DNA from: Sabellastarte sp. h YS-2021
Lineage: Eukaryota; Annelida; Polychaeta; Sabellida; Sabellidae
NCBI GenBank assembly: GCA_964017235.1
Contig: OZ024935.1
Span: 5,828,001-5,892,000 of the forward strand
Length of the DNA: 64,000 bases
Reading direction: 5' to 3'
Shown here: in pieces, positions 45,196 to 55,486 of the stretch
Position numbering within the stretch: position 1 is the stretch's first letter
How the letters are laid out: each line of letters opens with the position of its first letter
Program-made: the position numbers and the translations under genes
The notes under the pieces: model-generated
Databases searched by the model: none
What the model saw: only the letters and a program-made list of their open reading frames with translations
What the model was told of the DNA's origin: nothing

Positions 45196-46181
45196 TTGTA
45201 GATCGAAATCTGGGAGCTCCTTCCAATGCCTTGGCAGAAGCAGCAATTCACAGAATCAGGATAGCATACAGACCATCCACCAGGGCTTCTCATAGAGTCC
45301 ACTTCTCCACTTACCTGGCATTTGTGTTATTTATGGATTTACCCTTGGAATTCACAATTCACTCCATCATTACTTTTCTTGAATATCTGTTCATCAATCA
45401 GATTTCTTATAAGGTCATGTTAAATTACATGTCATCTTTAAGATTCATGGCAAAAAATTATCACTGGGACATAGCCCCTTTAGAGAGCCCCCTGGTGGGG
45501 GCGTATCTTAGGAGTATAAAAATTAACTTCACCTATTCCCCAACAGTCAGAGGTGTGTTTGATATTAATATGATGCATTCTATTTCGGCGGCTTGCGACA
45601 TTCTCTCAGACCCCCCCCTCTTCAGAGCTGCCTTTTTAATAGCTTTCTTTGCATTTCTGCGCATGTCAAACATTGCCCCCCATTCCAAGGCGGCTTTTGA
45701 TCCATACCGCCACATTCTCCGTCAGGACGTATTGTTCCTTCATCCAGGGGCCCATATTCTGTTGAAATGGACAAAAACCTTGCAAGATCGATCAGCCCAT
45801 CACTTTGTTCAGATTCCAAACCTTAAAAATCCCCGACTATGTCCTGTCAGGGCTATCAAGGAATTGATTGAGTCTAGACCCCTCCATCCTCAAGCTCCCT
45901 TATTCGTTCACAAAAATTCTCCTTATACCGTGGTTATAGACACCACCATCAGAGCGGCATTGAAAACCGTCCTTACCCATTTACACATTCCTATTAGAGG
46001 GCATGGGTTTCATTCCTTCAGAAGATCTGGAGCTACCATGGCATTTGATAATAATGTTCAGCTCCAACACATTATGGCCCACGGGTTATGGCGGAGCTCG
46101 GCGGTATGGCAGTATTTGCAAAACGCATCTGTGGCTCCCTCCATTATCCCTCTCACCTTTGCCAAGGTCATTTCATCTTAG
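45177..46181 (+). CDS. Ngaro ORF3, tyrosine recombinase
   Basis: Open frame from just after a TGA at 45,174, overlapping ORF2 by 19 nt in the -1 frame. The first in-frame ATG (45,333) would remove part of the N-terminal domain, so translation by frameshift or from a spliced transcript is possible. Counting from codon 45,231, catalytic residues are Arg144 (FLRMSN), probable Lys182 (WTKTLQ), His261 and Arg264 (HSFRRSG), His284 (AHGLW) and Tyr295 (VWQYL). The full R-K-H-R-H-Y set is present. It should integrate the circular element DNA. No defect seen. Confidence 0.9.
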   Translation, partial: LDLAYIIVDRNLGAPSNALAEAAIHRIRIAYRPSTRASHRVHFSTYLAFVLFMDLPLEFTIHSIITFLEYLFINQISYKVMLNYMSSLRFMAKNYHWDIAPLESPLVGAYLRSIKINFTYSPTVRGVFDINMMHSISAACDILSDPPLFRAAFLIAFFAFLRMSNIAPHSKAAFDPYRHILRQDVLFLHPGAHILLKWTKTLQDRSAHHFVQIPNLKNPRLCPVRAIKELIESRPLHPQAPLFVHKNSPYTVVIDTTIRAALKTVLTHLHIPIRGHGFHSFRRSGATMAFDNNVQLQHIMAHGLWRSSAVWQYLQNASVAPSIIPLTFAKVISS

Positions 46182-46196
46182 CTCGGATTGGCGCTG

Positions 46197-46341
46197 GGTG
46201 GTTTTTCAGATTTCATCCATAAAATCTGCAAACTTTATATTTTAAACATATACTAACATGTAAAATAAAATATGCCCAAACACTCAGCAGCTTACATTAT
46301 TCTGACCTTGTGGCTTTAATCTACGACCTCTAGAAACTGTG
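46197..46341 (+). repeat. Ngaro split repeat B1
   Basis: 145 bp, identical by eye to B2. It begins GGTGGTTTTTCAG and ends AAACTGTG. It overlaps A2 by two bases (TG), recreating the junction expected in the circular form. Confidence 0.95.
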
Positions 46342-46540
46342 TACGACACGGCCTGTATAGGGGCCTGTCCAGTCAGTTTATGGTCGACCTTAATAGAATT
46401 TACTATTGCTGTTCTGGTTCGTAGTTCTCCACCAATAGCAGGTCACTTCACGCTTCATGAAGCGTTTGAAACGATAGGGTCCATCATATTGGATTCTGCA
46501 ATCGAAGGACATACAAGGTTATAGATAGAAGTTAAAATAG
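46340..46540 (+). repeat. Ngaro split repeat A2
   Basis: Second copy of the 201-bp A repeat. It is followed by 193 bp of unique sequence before B2. Confidence 0.95.
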
Positions 46541-46733
46541 CCCTCCAGTCCCACCCCCACGTCCAGCAGGCTAAACGATTGTATTATGATGGGGTGCATG
46601 GGTTTGGGTACTAGTTGCCAAAATAAAATTAATTCTTTTATGTTCACTAGTTGTAACAGTTTTTATTATTTTATGTGATATCAGGTTCTTTTACACGAGT
46701 TGTATTCATTTTATCAGAGAGCATATTGTGATT

Positions 46734-46878
46734 GGTGGTTTTTCAGATTTCATCCATAAAATCTGCAAACTTTATATTTTAAACATATACTAACATGTAA
46801 AATAAAATATGCCCAAACACTCAGCAGCTTACATTATTCTGACCTTGTGGCTTTAATCTACGACCTCTAGAAACTGTG
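46734..46878 (+). repeat. Ngaro split repeat B2, 3' terminus
   Basis: Second copy of the 145-bp B repeat. The element ends at CTGTG and host sequence ATAATGAAAC follows. Confidence 0.95.
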
Positions 46879-48655
46879 ATAATGAAACAAGCGGAACAAG
46901 TGCTTTTACCTCTGATGTATTTACAGAGAAAGATAATTAATTGCTAATAGGTTTAAATGTTGTCAAAAATGCAATTGAGGAACTTGGATACTAGTAGGCC
47001 ACGAACTTGTGTAGCTGAGCAGTAGTTACACACTTGTACCACTGATTCATATTGTATGCATAAAAATATGAGGTCACGGAACACCACGGGGTTCCCTCAT
47101 ATTTTATTGATAGAAATGTAACTTGAACACCAAGCATTTGACGTTAAACAGCTATACTATGAAAAGACAGGATTTTAAAAAATACAATCAATACCCAGTG
47201 ATTATGCAAATGTGCTTTTAAAATAAATACACAGTAAATTTTTCATCAAATTTGGAATTTTACGCCCCGTTTAATACACGGTACGTTGGAACGTAATTAT
47301 AGTAAAATGTAAGATCAACGATATACTGTATACATAGTCTTAAATTAAGAAGAAAACAGTATTACATAAATTTAAAACTGGCCAAATAATTATTTTACAC
47401 AATACTCACGGTTTCTTAGCAGAAAACTTCTCCCGGCAATAAAATAAAAAGATTACTGTACAGTAAGTAACCTTAACTGTACTACTTCCGAAATTATAAC
47501 AAACCACAAGTAATTTAAATACCTTTCATTTCTCAAATATGAATGGAAGAAAGTCTGCTCCGGTCATTGTTTCAAACAACTTCTTGTCCTTCTGACGAAA
47601 ATCTTTGAAATGTGAGTCACACCTCTGAACTCCGTGCCTTATATTAAACCCCAAAAACAGAATTGCAAAGGGGACACCTGTTTAAATCACCCAGGACAAC
47701 CCAATATATATTGCTCACCTGGGAGGGAAATTAGCAAAGCACATACAAATTTATGCAACTTAGTTTATTATTGAAATGGCTTGGTTGGCGTGTTAAACAG
47801 AACGGCTCAAATTGTTTGACATCATGAAAAGTTACCCTCAAAGGACTGCAGATAGAGTTTCCAAGCCGATTAGATTCACAATAAACTGTCTTTTGAAGTG
47901 TAAACATATTGCTTTCTGTCCTGCGGACATAATCCGATTTATAAATATCATATTATTGGTGTCTTAATATATTGATTTTTTCTAAGAGCTTATACAATAT
48001 GTAGAAGAGTGGACTATTTTAAATATCCCGCGCGAGATATATACAGACTTTCTGAATACAATAATTATGGCACAGACAATATTATAATGGTTAGTTGACC
48101 CAATTAATGATGTCACAGTTTCTGGAGGGGGCAGTGTATTCATTTGTTTATTTCCCCGCGTTTGTCCGTTCAATTTAAAACTAAGTCCATAATACTGCAC
48201 TATTGACAATGCATTAAATTAAAACCTCCCCAAAGTTCAAACTTAGGGTTTTACATAACGTTCACAAGCCAGGGTAATATTACAAGAGGTCTTTAATATT
48301 GTTAACCTCTTGTTGGGGGGGTGGGTAGAGATGACCGCGTCTGTGACAACATGGCAGACTCACTGGTACCTAAATTAAACCTAATTACAATAATTTTCAA
48401 CCATTTAATTTTAAAGTATTATGCAGGTTTATCATACGTTTTATAGCAGCATTTTTTTTTTCTTTTTATATACATAGCTATGGAAACTTCTCATTAACAA
48501 AGCCAAAAACTTCTGATTTTGTAGTCTCTGGTAACAACGGAGGTTAAATCAGAATACTACACTGTACGAGTGCCCTATATCATACATGCCGTAGGTTGAT
48601 TTCTAACGAGCAAACCGACACTAGAGTCTGGGGTCAATTTCACAAAGGACTCTGG
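46879..48655. other. AT-rich stretch with one hairpin
   Basis: No gene recognised. At about 47,062-47,106 AAAATATGAGG pairs with CCTCATATTTT, with an inner GGAAC/GTTCC stem. Confidence 0.45.
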
Positions 48656-48659
48656 CTCT

Positions 48660-49281
48660 GGACCTGTTTTCACAAAGATTCTTAGAATTAACTTAAGTCA
48701 AAGAAAAATTCCAAGCTAAGAATTTTCTTATTCTTAGAATAAATACCTATTCACAATAAAATTATTTCATAAGAATAATTCTAAGAATAGAGATAAAAAT
48801 CTGAGAAAAATATTTAAAATTTTCGTGACCACAGATTTTGGCATATTTAACATAAATCGAGAATTTTTTTAAAAATCATATGTAGAGGCTGCATTTAATT
48901 ACAGTACACACAATGGACAATTTAATATGTCACACTCTGTTGTGGATAATGAGTTGCAATCAGTTTCTCCACTATAATCACCAAACGACTATTTTTCTAT
49001 GTTAAGTGTGCTATGTTCCAGTCTTAGATTTAAATCAAATTCTTAGTATATTCTAAGAATAAGAGTTTTGTGAATGGCAAATTCTTATTCTCAGAAACAT
49101 TCTAAGAAGAAAAACCATTCTTAGAAAAATTCTAAAAATAAGTGTATAATTCTAAGTATAAGAATCTTCATATAAAAAAATTCTTATTCTTAGAATGTTT
49201 TCTGAGAGAAAACGACAATTTTACGAAAAATTCCAAGAATAAGACTAATTCCAAGAATAAGAATCTTTGAGAATACAGACC
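48660..49281. mobile_element. Foldback/MITE-like element rich in TTCTAAGAAT
   Basis: The left end GGACCTGTTTTCACAAAGAT and the inverted right end GGTCTGTATTCTCAAAGATT are similar and both continue into CTTA..TTCTTAGAAT-type sequence. The interior repeats the palindromic TTCTAAGAA/TTCTTAGAAT motif many times. The roughly 620-bp unit has no coding capacity. No target duplication is certain. Confidence 0.6.
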
Positions 49282-49601
49282 AAGATCGGGCTCAAAATTA
49301 ATACTTTGTTGTCAATTTTTTGGGAATATTTATCGTTTCCTGTGTGGTTATAAAGAAAAGGGGACGTGGCTAGCTGTTATGTTAAATACACCAATTTGAA
49401 ATCCATTCAAGATTAAAAATTAACCAAGACCAAAATCTCAGATTTATATCTCAGACTTTGCGAAAAGTTTGGCTATATAATTTTTTATTGGCTTTTTTTG
49501 CCAGTTCTTGTGTATTTGTAAAAATTCATTTGCTTGTTACAATATTAAATAGTATAATGGAATTTTCATGACAATGGCAATCTGCAGGAGCCGAAGTCTT
49601 G

Positions 49602-49682
49602 AAAGGACTTAGCCAAGTCTTAGGCTTAACTTTTGTATACAAATATATCCAAATTAAGCCTAAGATTTGGTCAAGACCTTTT
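49602..49682. other. Long imperfect hairpin
   Basis: The arms AAAGGACTTAGCCAAGTCTT (49,602 on) and, inverted, AAAAGGTCTTGACCAAATCT (49,682 back) share the following AGGCTTAA. That gives about 28 bp per arm around a 24-nt loop. It is probably part of a small foldback element. Confidence 0.7.
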
Positions 49683-49689
49683 CTTCAAT

Positions 49690-50265
49690 GCATCCCCTGG
49701 TGTAAATAAAGTGATGTGAGTATAATTAGAGACGGATCCAAGAAGAATGCCAATCAGGAAGAATGCCCATCAGGAACTATGCCCACCGGAATAATGCCTA
49801 TCAGGAACTTCACCCGTCAGTAAATGCCCGTACACCATTGGAGACAGTGTTTTAAAAGCTTAAGTTCTGTCCAAGATTGCCTTCACATTTAACTTCACCG
49901 CCATGTTAACTACAACACAAACGAGAGTGTGTATGGCAATGCAAAATCCCTCAACCTCAGGCAAGTACTTAAAAAAGAAAGCTGAAAACAATTGTGGATT
50001 TTTTATCCGGATCAGGATCATCGTTCTGTATCTTCTGTGAAGATTTGCAATCGGTATTGGGAAGGACTAATCCACAGCTAGACCCCAGCTTGTCTGAAAC
50101 TATAACCACAACCTGATCTATAACTTTCCACTTATGGTAGCTGACCAACTAACACGTTGAATAACAATACCTTTGCCCTGAGATGAGGGTAACTACACTA
50201 TATCTAAACTAATGTAATAAGGACTTTTATAGTACTTAATCCCCATCATATGATAGACTATAATT
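49690..50265. other. Stretch without gene; short AATGCC repeat
   Basis: 49,745-49,835 repeats GAATGCCxATCAGGAA-like units several times. Nothing else is recognised. Confidence 0.5.
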
Positions 50266-50269
50266 TGAT

Positions 50270-50460
50270 TTGATTTATTTGGATCTAATGTCACCCTCAA
50301 AACATTGACATTGTTTGGATTATATCACGATGGACAGTTTTGAGGGCAAAGGAAACCGATACTTACATTAGCTGGTAAAAAATCTAATGTAAAAAATCTG
50401 ATGTAAACTACCGGGCATTGATAAACAAATACCAACTTGCCCACATAGCAACAGAAAAGA
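50270..50460 (-). repeat. Very divergent SINE family 1-like remnant
   Basis: It keeps the order TTTATTTGG, ATATCACGATGGACAG, GGAAACCGATAC and GTAAACTACCGGGCATTGAT of family 1, but lacks a recognisable head. Confidence 0.5.
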
Positions 50461-50931
50461 TATTAGTTCAAAATGTGTACTTGTAAATAGTGCAAATGGT
50501 GTAAATAGTACGCATCAATGTGTGGTATGATAAATTTGTAAGACACCCGATGGGCGATTTTCCACACCCCACACCGCACCCCTATTGTGAAAAAAAAAAC
50601 AGTGAATAGACTTATTAAAACAACTTTCTCCCATAGTGTCAGTTGTTCGGTTTGCACCACCAACCTCAGGCGTGGGAGGTGAGTATATAACATGCTACAC
50701 TGGGAGCTGCCACAAATCACTCTGAGGCTCAGCTATACATAAACACATATGAATTGAACAAGAGTTGCTCCATTTAGTTAGCCTTGGCACACCAGAGAGG
50801 CATGGGTAGGATGGCTAAGGTTGATGGGCTTTCACAATTAGGTAAATTTTGAGCTTTTTCACGAACATGGCCACAAGGATTGCATTGTGTATGTTTATAG
50901 TACACAGGTATGATGTGATAAGCGAATACTT

Positions 50932-51166
50932 GGGGGCCACCGTGGCACAGTGGTAACACACTCACCTGCCACCTCTGAGGTCGGAGGTTCAAACCCGGAC
51001 CTAAGTTGGGAAAGTTGGTAGTTGCTTATGGATGGTTAGCAATTTACAGTACAGAACCTTGACCAACTATATATACTGGTTTCCTCCGCCCACAACCTAT
51101 CCACCGTAATATGACCTGTACAGTGTTGAAAGCAACGTAAAACCCCAAATAAATAAATAAAAATAA
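50932..51166 (+). repeat. SINE family 1 copy, plus orientation
   Basis: Head with box A (TGGCACAGTGG) and box B (GGTTCAAACCC) on the plus strand; the tail is GTAAAACCCC plus AAATA repeats. It is the only plus-oriented family 1 copy in the window. Flanking duplication not clear. Confidence 0.9.
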
Positions 51167-51915
51167 GTTTTACTTCAGCTGTATAAAAAGCTTTTTGCCA
51201 ATTTCTTTGAAACACACAAGGCTGTTAATACACAGGGCTTTGTTTTCACAAGGCTTTATTTCTGCAAGACTCGGGTCTGCTTTTTTCAGTGAGAAAACTT
51301 GTCGGTATTGGATGGGTTTTCAGTGCAAAACGTTGACCGACTAGTATGGACTGCTTTCCCTCATCATCTCAACTATCCATTGTGGCCTGGCACTAAACAA
51401 TATCATTCCCTTGGAACCCAAAGATAAACCAAGGTGGGATTAATTTTTTACTAAAATCTTATCATGTTCTTTTTTGCACAATTAACATAAATATACAGTA
51501 AAATAATTCTCTTGATAAGAATGTAAAGTTCATTTATATGAAAGCATTAAAAGTCATGTAATATATGAAAGTCCATGTCATTCAAGCTTCAGGAAAATAT
51601 TACAGTTACTAATATCAAGATAAATAATTACTAAATTATTCAAAGTCCAACAAACTTAATTTTAGTTATATTTATCATTTGAACATCAATATACAGAGTA
51701 CTAAGTGATTCAAAGTGCAACAGGCTTCAATTTAATTATACTTGCAATAGTATAAGCCGTCATGTCGATATGACGTCAGCTCAGTCAGGAAAGAATAAAA
51801 CAGCTGAAGCAGAATTTAAAACAAGTGACCTCAGCAGGGTCAAGTCAGCTGAAGGTGAGTATGTGTGTGGAGAACACAAGGGTGAATGTAGCCTGGCCCT
51901 AAATAATATGTTGAG

Positions 51916-52477
51916 TTATTTATTTATTTGGGGTTTTACGTTGCTTTCAACACTGTACAGATCATATCACGACTGGTAGTTGGAAGGTCAGAGGAAACCA
52001 GTACATACAGTTGGTCAAGGTTCTGTACTGTGAACTGCCGACCAATGGCAAACAACTACCACTGTGGCCTAGCGGGTAACACACTTGTCTAGGAACTCAG
52101 AGGACGTGGGTTCAAATCCAGGTACAGGCAGATACATAGTGGCTCGGATGACCACTTAAAATGGCGGTCCTCTGTCATTGGGTCCTATCCCCAGTGGCAG
52201 GCTAAAGAACCTCAAGGACGTTGATAAATGGTCATCCTTGAGCCTCTATCTTCAAGTTAGGGGAATGTCAGTTACTTGTGAGTTGGGGCTGTACCTGTGC
52301 AGTCGGATTGGTTAAATAGCGCTTTGAGTCCTGTAGTATATGGAGATATTGCGCTGAGTATAAATACACAATACAGATACAGATACCAGCTTTCCCACTT
52401 GAGGCCAGGCCGGGAACCAATCCCCAGCCTCAGAAGTGGGAGGAGAGAGCATTACCAGCCTGTCACCATGGCCCCAT
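51916..52477 (-). repeat. SINE family 1 copy split by a family 2 SINE
   Basis: Tail part 51,916-52,061 and head part 52,384-52,477. Outer duplication AATAATATGTTGAG (51,902-51,915) and AATAATATATTGAG (52,478-52,491), one mismatch. Confidence 0.9.
52062..52383 (+). repeat. SINE family 2 copy, nested
   Basis: tRNA-derived: box A TGGCCTAGCGG and box B GGTTCAAATCC near the start. The body is a conserved 300-bp unit and the 3' end is TTGCGCTGAGTATAAATAC. It is inserted into the family 1 SINE with TACCA on both sides. The 3' end resembles that of the L2 LINE at 55.4 kb. Confidence 0.9.
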
Positions 52478-52589
52478 AATAATATATTGAGAGAAACATC
52501 AATAAATCCATTAAGTTAAGAGAAACAGTTTTTAAAATTCAAAATTTACACAGATTCAGGGAAGGATAACTGTACTTCCTAATATGTCA

Positions 52590-54085
52590 TAGATAGATAG
52601 ATAGGTTCTTTATTATACTCTTACCTGGTATTAGTACAATAAATAAATTAAACACAGTTTATACCAAATACATATTACAGACCCAGACAGCCAGGTTGGG
52701 CTTATGAGAGAGTCTCAATAAATTTATAGAAAAAAAACACTGACACAGTGTTACATAATGATTCATTGTATAACTGTTAAGCAGTGTATTGAACATTTAA
52801 ATATACCTGCATGTAGATAAGGTGTCATATAGCTGTAAAGCTATATTGGTACTGTTATTGTCATAATTAGCTTACACAAGACCATGAGTGTTTACCTTTG
52901 TCAACAGTAATTGTTACAACTCAAATCTAAGCCATTGATATCAAGTGCTAAAGAGAAACCACTCTGATTTTACAACAGTTTACATTCAAAGAAAAAAGAC
53001 TGTCCTCCTTAACAGCATTATAAAATTACAAAGTCTGTCCTGAAATTTATTAAGACACAAAGTTAAGAAATTAATATAAAATGCTGAAAAATATCTATAT
53101 GTTCTAGTTGACAATACATTTATACCCATCACCCAACAGGTTTGTCAACCTCAGCAACAATACACAATTACAAAATTTAACCTGAACTTTACAATAATAG
53201 CTCATACATGCTGATATTGTGATATATGACTTTATACTATGGAAATGATGGTTACTTCAAGGCGGATGTACTCTAGCCCAATAGTGATTGTCTTTGTTCA
53301 AATGTATCTTGAACATATTTTGCAAACTTGTATATCAATTTTTTACCCATTAACATCTGCCATTTTAGATCCCAACCCGAGGTTAAGAAGTTAATATCGA
53401 GTACAGAAAAGAAACTATGCCTTTCAAACAGTTTACATTCAAAGACAAAGTGATCTTCATCTTCAACTGCATTACAGAATTTGCAAAGTCTGTCCTGAGG
53501 TTTATGAAACAGTCCAAAACGTATTGTTTCTATATTTAAAGGCAATGTCCCACTCCTCAGGTGAGCAATTAAAGAGAGTTGACTCCTTAATGAGTTTGCT
53601 TCCACATATGGTTCCACAGCATATTCATATTTATAGGTGGCATACGTCCGCAGCTTACTTTGATTAGAAAGATTCATAGCCCAAATATTTTTGTGTTTGT
53701 CATATATTTTTCCTTCAACTAGTGATAGAGTAAATGCATGGTCTACTGAGACAGAGGATAAATTGTCTGGAATTTGAACCTCGCATTGATGCAAAATGCA
53801 GCAAACATAGTAGCTCCAAGTTTAAAGACCTGTTTAGTGAAACAATTTTTATCCATGCAAAGTGGACGACACTAGAGTGCAATAATCGCTGTGTGCCTTT
53901 GATCTAAGGGGGGTGTCCATCCTGTATCTCCAGAGATGGCAACAGTGGAGACAAAACAGTGTACCCCTGAAAAGGCCCTCAAAGCTCTATTTTGAATCAC
54001 TTGTGGTTTGTTGAAATTTGGGTAGCCACACACACCTGCACAGTAGTCCATTACTGGTACCACACAACTGTTATACAATTTGTTA
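52590..54085 (-). mobile_element. LINE of unassigned clade, 3' half
   Basis: Downstream half (minus strand) of the LINE split by the L2. Coding remnants: KLYNSCVVPVMDYCAGVCGY and VIQNRALRAFSGVH at about 54,078-53,880; then an open 173-codon piece at 53,794-53,273 with LRSQLSLIAHLRSGTLPLNI and the finger DRLCKFCNAVEDEDHFVFEC. The 3' UTR ends in a GATA-type tetranucleotide repeat near 52,591-52,605. A decayed second version of the finger region lies at 52,915-53,050. Confidence 0.7.
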
Positions 54086-54089
54086 CAGA

Positions 54090-55483
54090 TTTGACTGTTT
54101 TAGACATTCATTTATGACTGCACCTTGTGCCCTTGTAGATGATTCTGCCAATGTCCCTATTGTACATATAAATATAGCTCTCTCAGTGGACTCAGGAAAG
54201 GCAGTGGCCCTAACATTATTAGACCTATCTGCTGCGTTTGATACGATTGATCATTCTCTTTTACATGACTGCCTGCATGACTGGTTTGGTCTAGATGGTA
54301 CTGTTTTGTTGTGGATCAAATTGTATCTTTCAAACCGTAAACAAAAAATTAAAATAGGTGATAGTTTCTTTGAGGCGGTAATTCTCCCTTTCGGAGTCCC
54401 CCAATGCTCCGTATTGGGTCCTCTCCTTTTCACTCTTTACACTAGTCCCCTCAGTCAAGTTATTTCAAAATTCAATGTCACTCATCACCTATATGCCGAT
54501 GACACCCAGATCTATTTAGCAGTTGACTCCAGGAACTTTGATTCTAGCATGGAAGAGCTGACAGAGTGTCTCAAGTCAGTACAGGAGTGGATGGATGGCG
54601 TTAAACTAAAACTAAACCCAGAAAAAACCGAATTTATCATTATAGGTCAAAAAGCCACCAGAGAGTCGCTGGCACCAAATTTCCCTGTTCCACTCCTCCA
54701 AAATAATATCTCTCCGTCGGTGGAAGTAAAGAATCTGGGTGTTATTTTCGACTCAGATAACTCCTTTGACAAACATGTTGCGAAGGTTTGCCAAGCATGT
54801 TACTATCATCTTCGTGATTTGCGACGAATTCACAAATTCCTTAGTGTTGACACTGCAATACTTCTGGCAAATGCTATGGTCAGTAGTCGACTGGATTACT
54901 GTAATGCCTTACTTTATGGGGTAAGCAAGTCTAACATAGCTAAACTACAGAGAGTTCAGAATGCTCTCTGCCGCTTCATCTTCAGACTTGACAAAATGAG
55001 TCATGCTACACCCTTTTTGGAAAAACTTCACTGGCTTCCAATTCAAAATCGTATCCTCTTTAAGTACAATCTTCTGGTATTTAAGGCTATCAATCTTTCA
55101 CAGCCCCCGTATCTCTCAGCTTTAATAAGATCAAGCAGTCTCACTCGCGGCAACAGGTTATCTGTCTCCTCAACCCGCCCTAAGAAACTCATAGGCAGAC
55201 GTGGCTTCGCAGTAGCCGCACCAGCTGAATGGAACAAGCTGCCACAGACTGTCAGATCTCAGCAAACAATAAATGGTTTCAAAATCCAGCTAAAAACTCA
55301 CTTGTTTAGGCTGGCATACCCCCCCCCCCCCCCCCCCCCCCCCCACCTTAGTTATACCCTGGCGGGCGCTTTTGGATGTCGACCCATGCCTGTCCCTGGA
55401 TTTCCATTTTTGGACTTAAGCGCATTAGAGGATTAGTATCAATTTTGCGCTCTATAAATCCTACTATTATTATTATTATTATA
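54090..55483 (+). mobile_element. 5'-truncated L2-like LINE
   Basis: About 449 codons are open to TAG/TGA-type stop at 55,436. RT blocks: LLDLSAAFDTIDH, GVPQCSVLGPLLF (Gly of the usual PQGS is Cys here), LYADDTQIY. The L2/CR1 tail follows: LANAMVSSRLDYCNALLYGV, LEKLHWLPIQNRILFK, AAPAEWNKLPQTVR, QLKTHLFRLAYP. A run of 26 C (55,319-55,344) encodes Pro. The 3' end is TTGCGCTCTATAAATCCTAC then ATT repeats, typical of L2. The upstream part of ORF2 is missing. It is inserted antisense into another LINE. Confidence 0.85.
55319..55344 (+). repeat. Poly-C tract of 26
   Basis: Uninterrupted C run inside the L2 ORF, kept in frame as proline codons. Such runs are prone to length errors, so the frame downstream should be treated with care. 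Confidence 0.9.
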
Positions 55484-55486
55484 AAG

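Larger units (their letters stand above)
40908..46878 (+). mobile_element. Intact Ngaro-like (DIRS order) retrotransposon
   Basis: Element of 5,971 bp with gag, RT-RNase H and tyrosine recombinase ORFs, all undamaged. The termini are split direct repeats: A1 (40,908-41,108), ORFs, B1 (46,197-46,341), A2 (46,340-46,540), B2 (46,734-46,878). This A1-B1A2B2 layout is diagnostic of Ngaro/PAT-type DIRS elements, which integrate a circular intermediate by tyrosine recombinase and leave no target duplication; none is seen. There is no adenine-methyltransferase domain after RNase H, which favours Ngaro over DIRS1/PAT. Identical repeats and open ORFs suggest recent insertion. Confidence 0.92.

Noticed and set aside
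50945-51000. tRNA-like sequence with box A and box B
   Set aside because: It is the head of SINE family 1; there is no cloverleaf acceptor stem and the 3' end is the SINE body.
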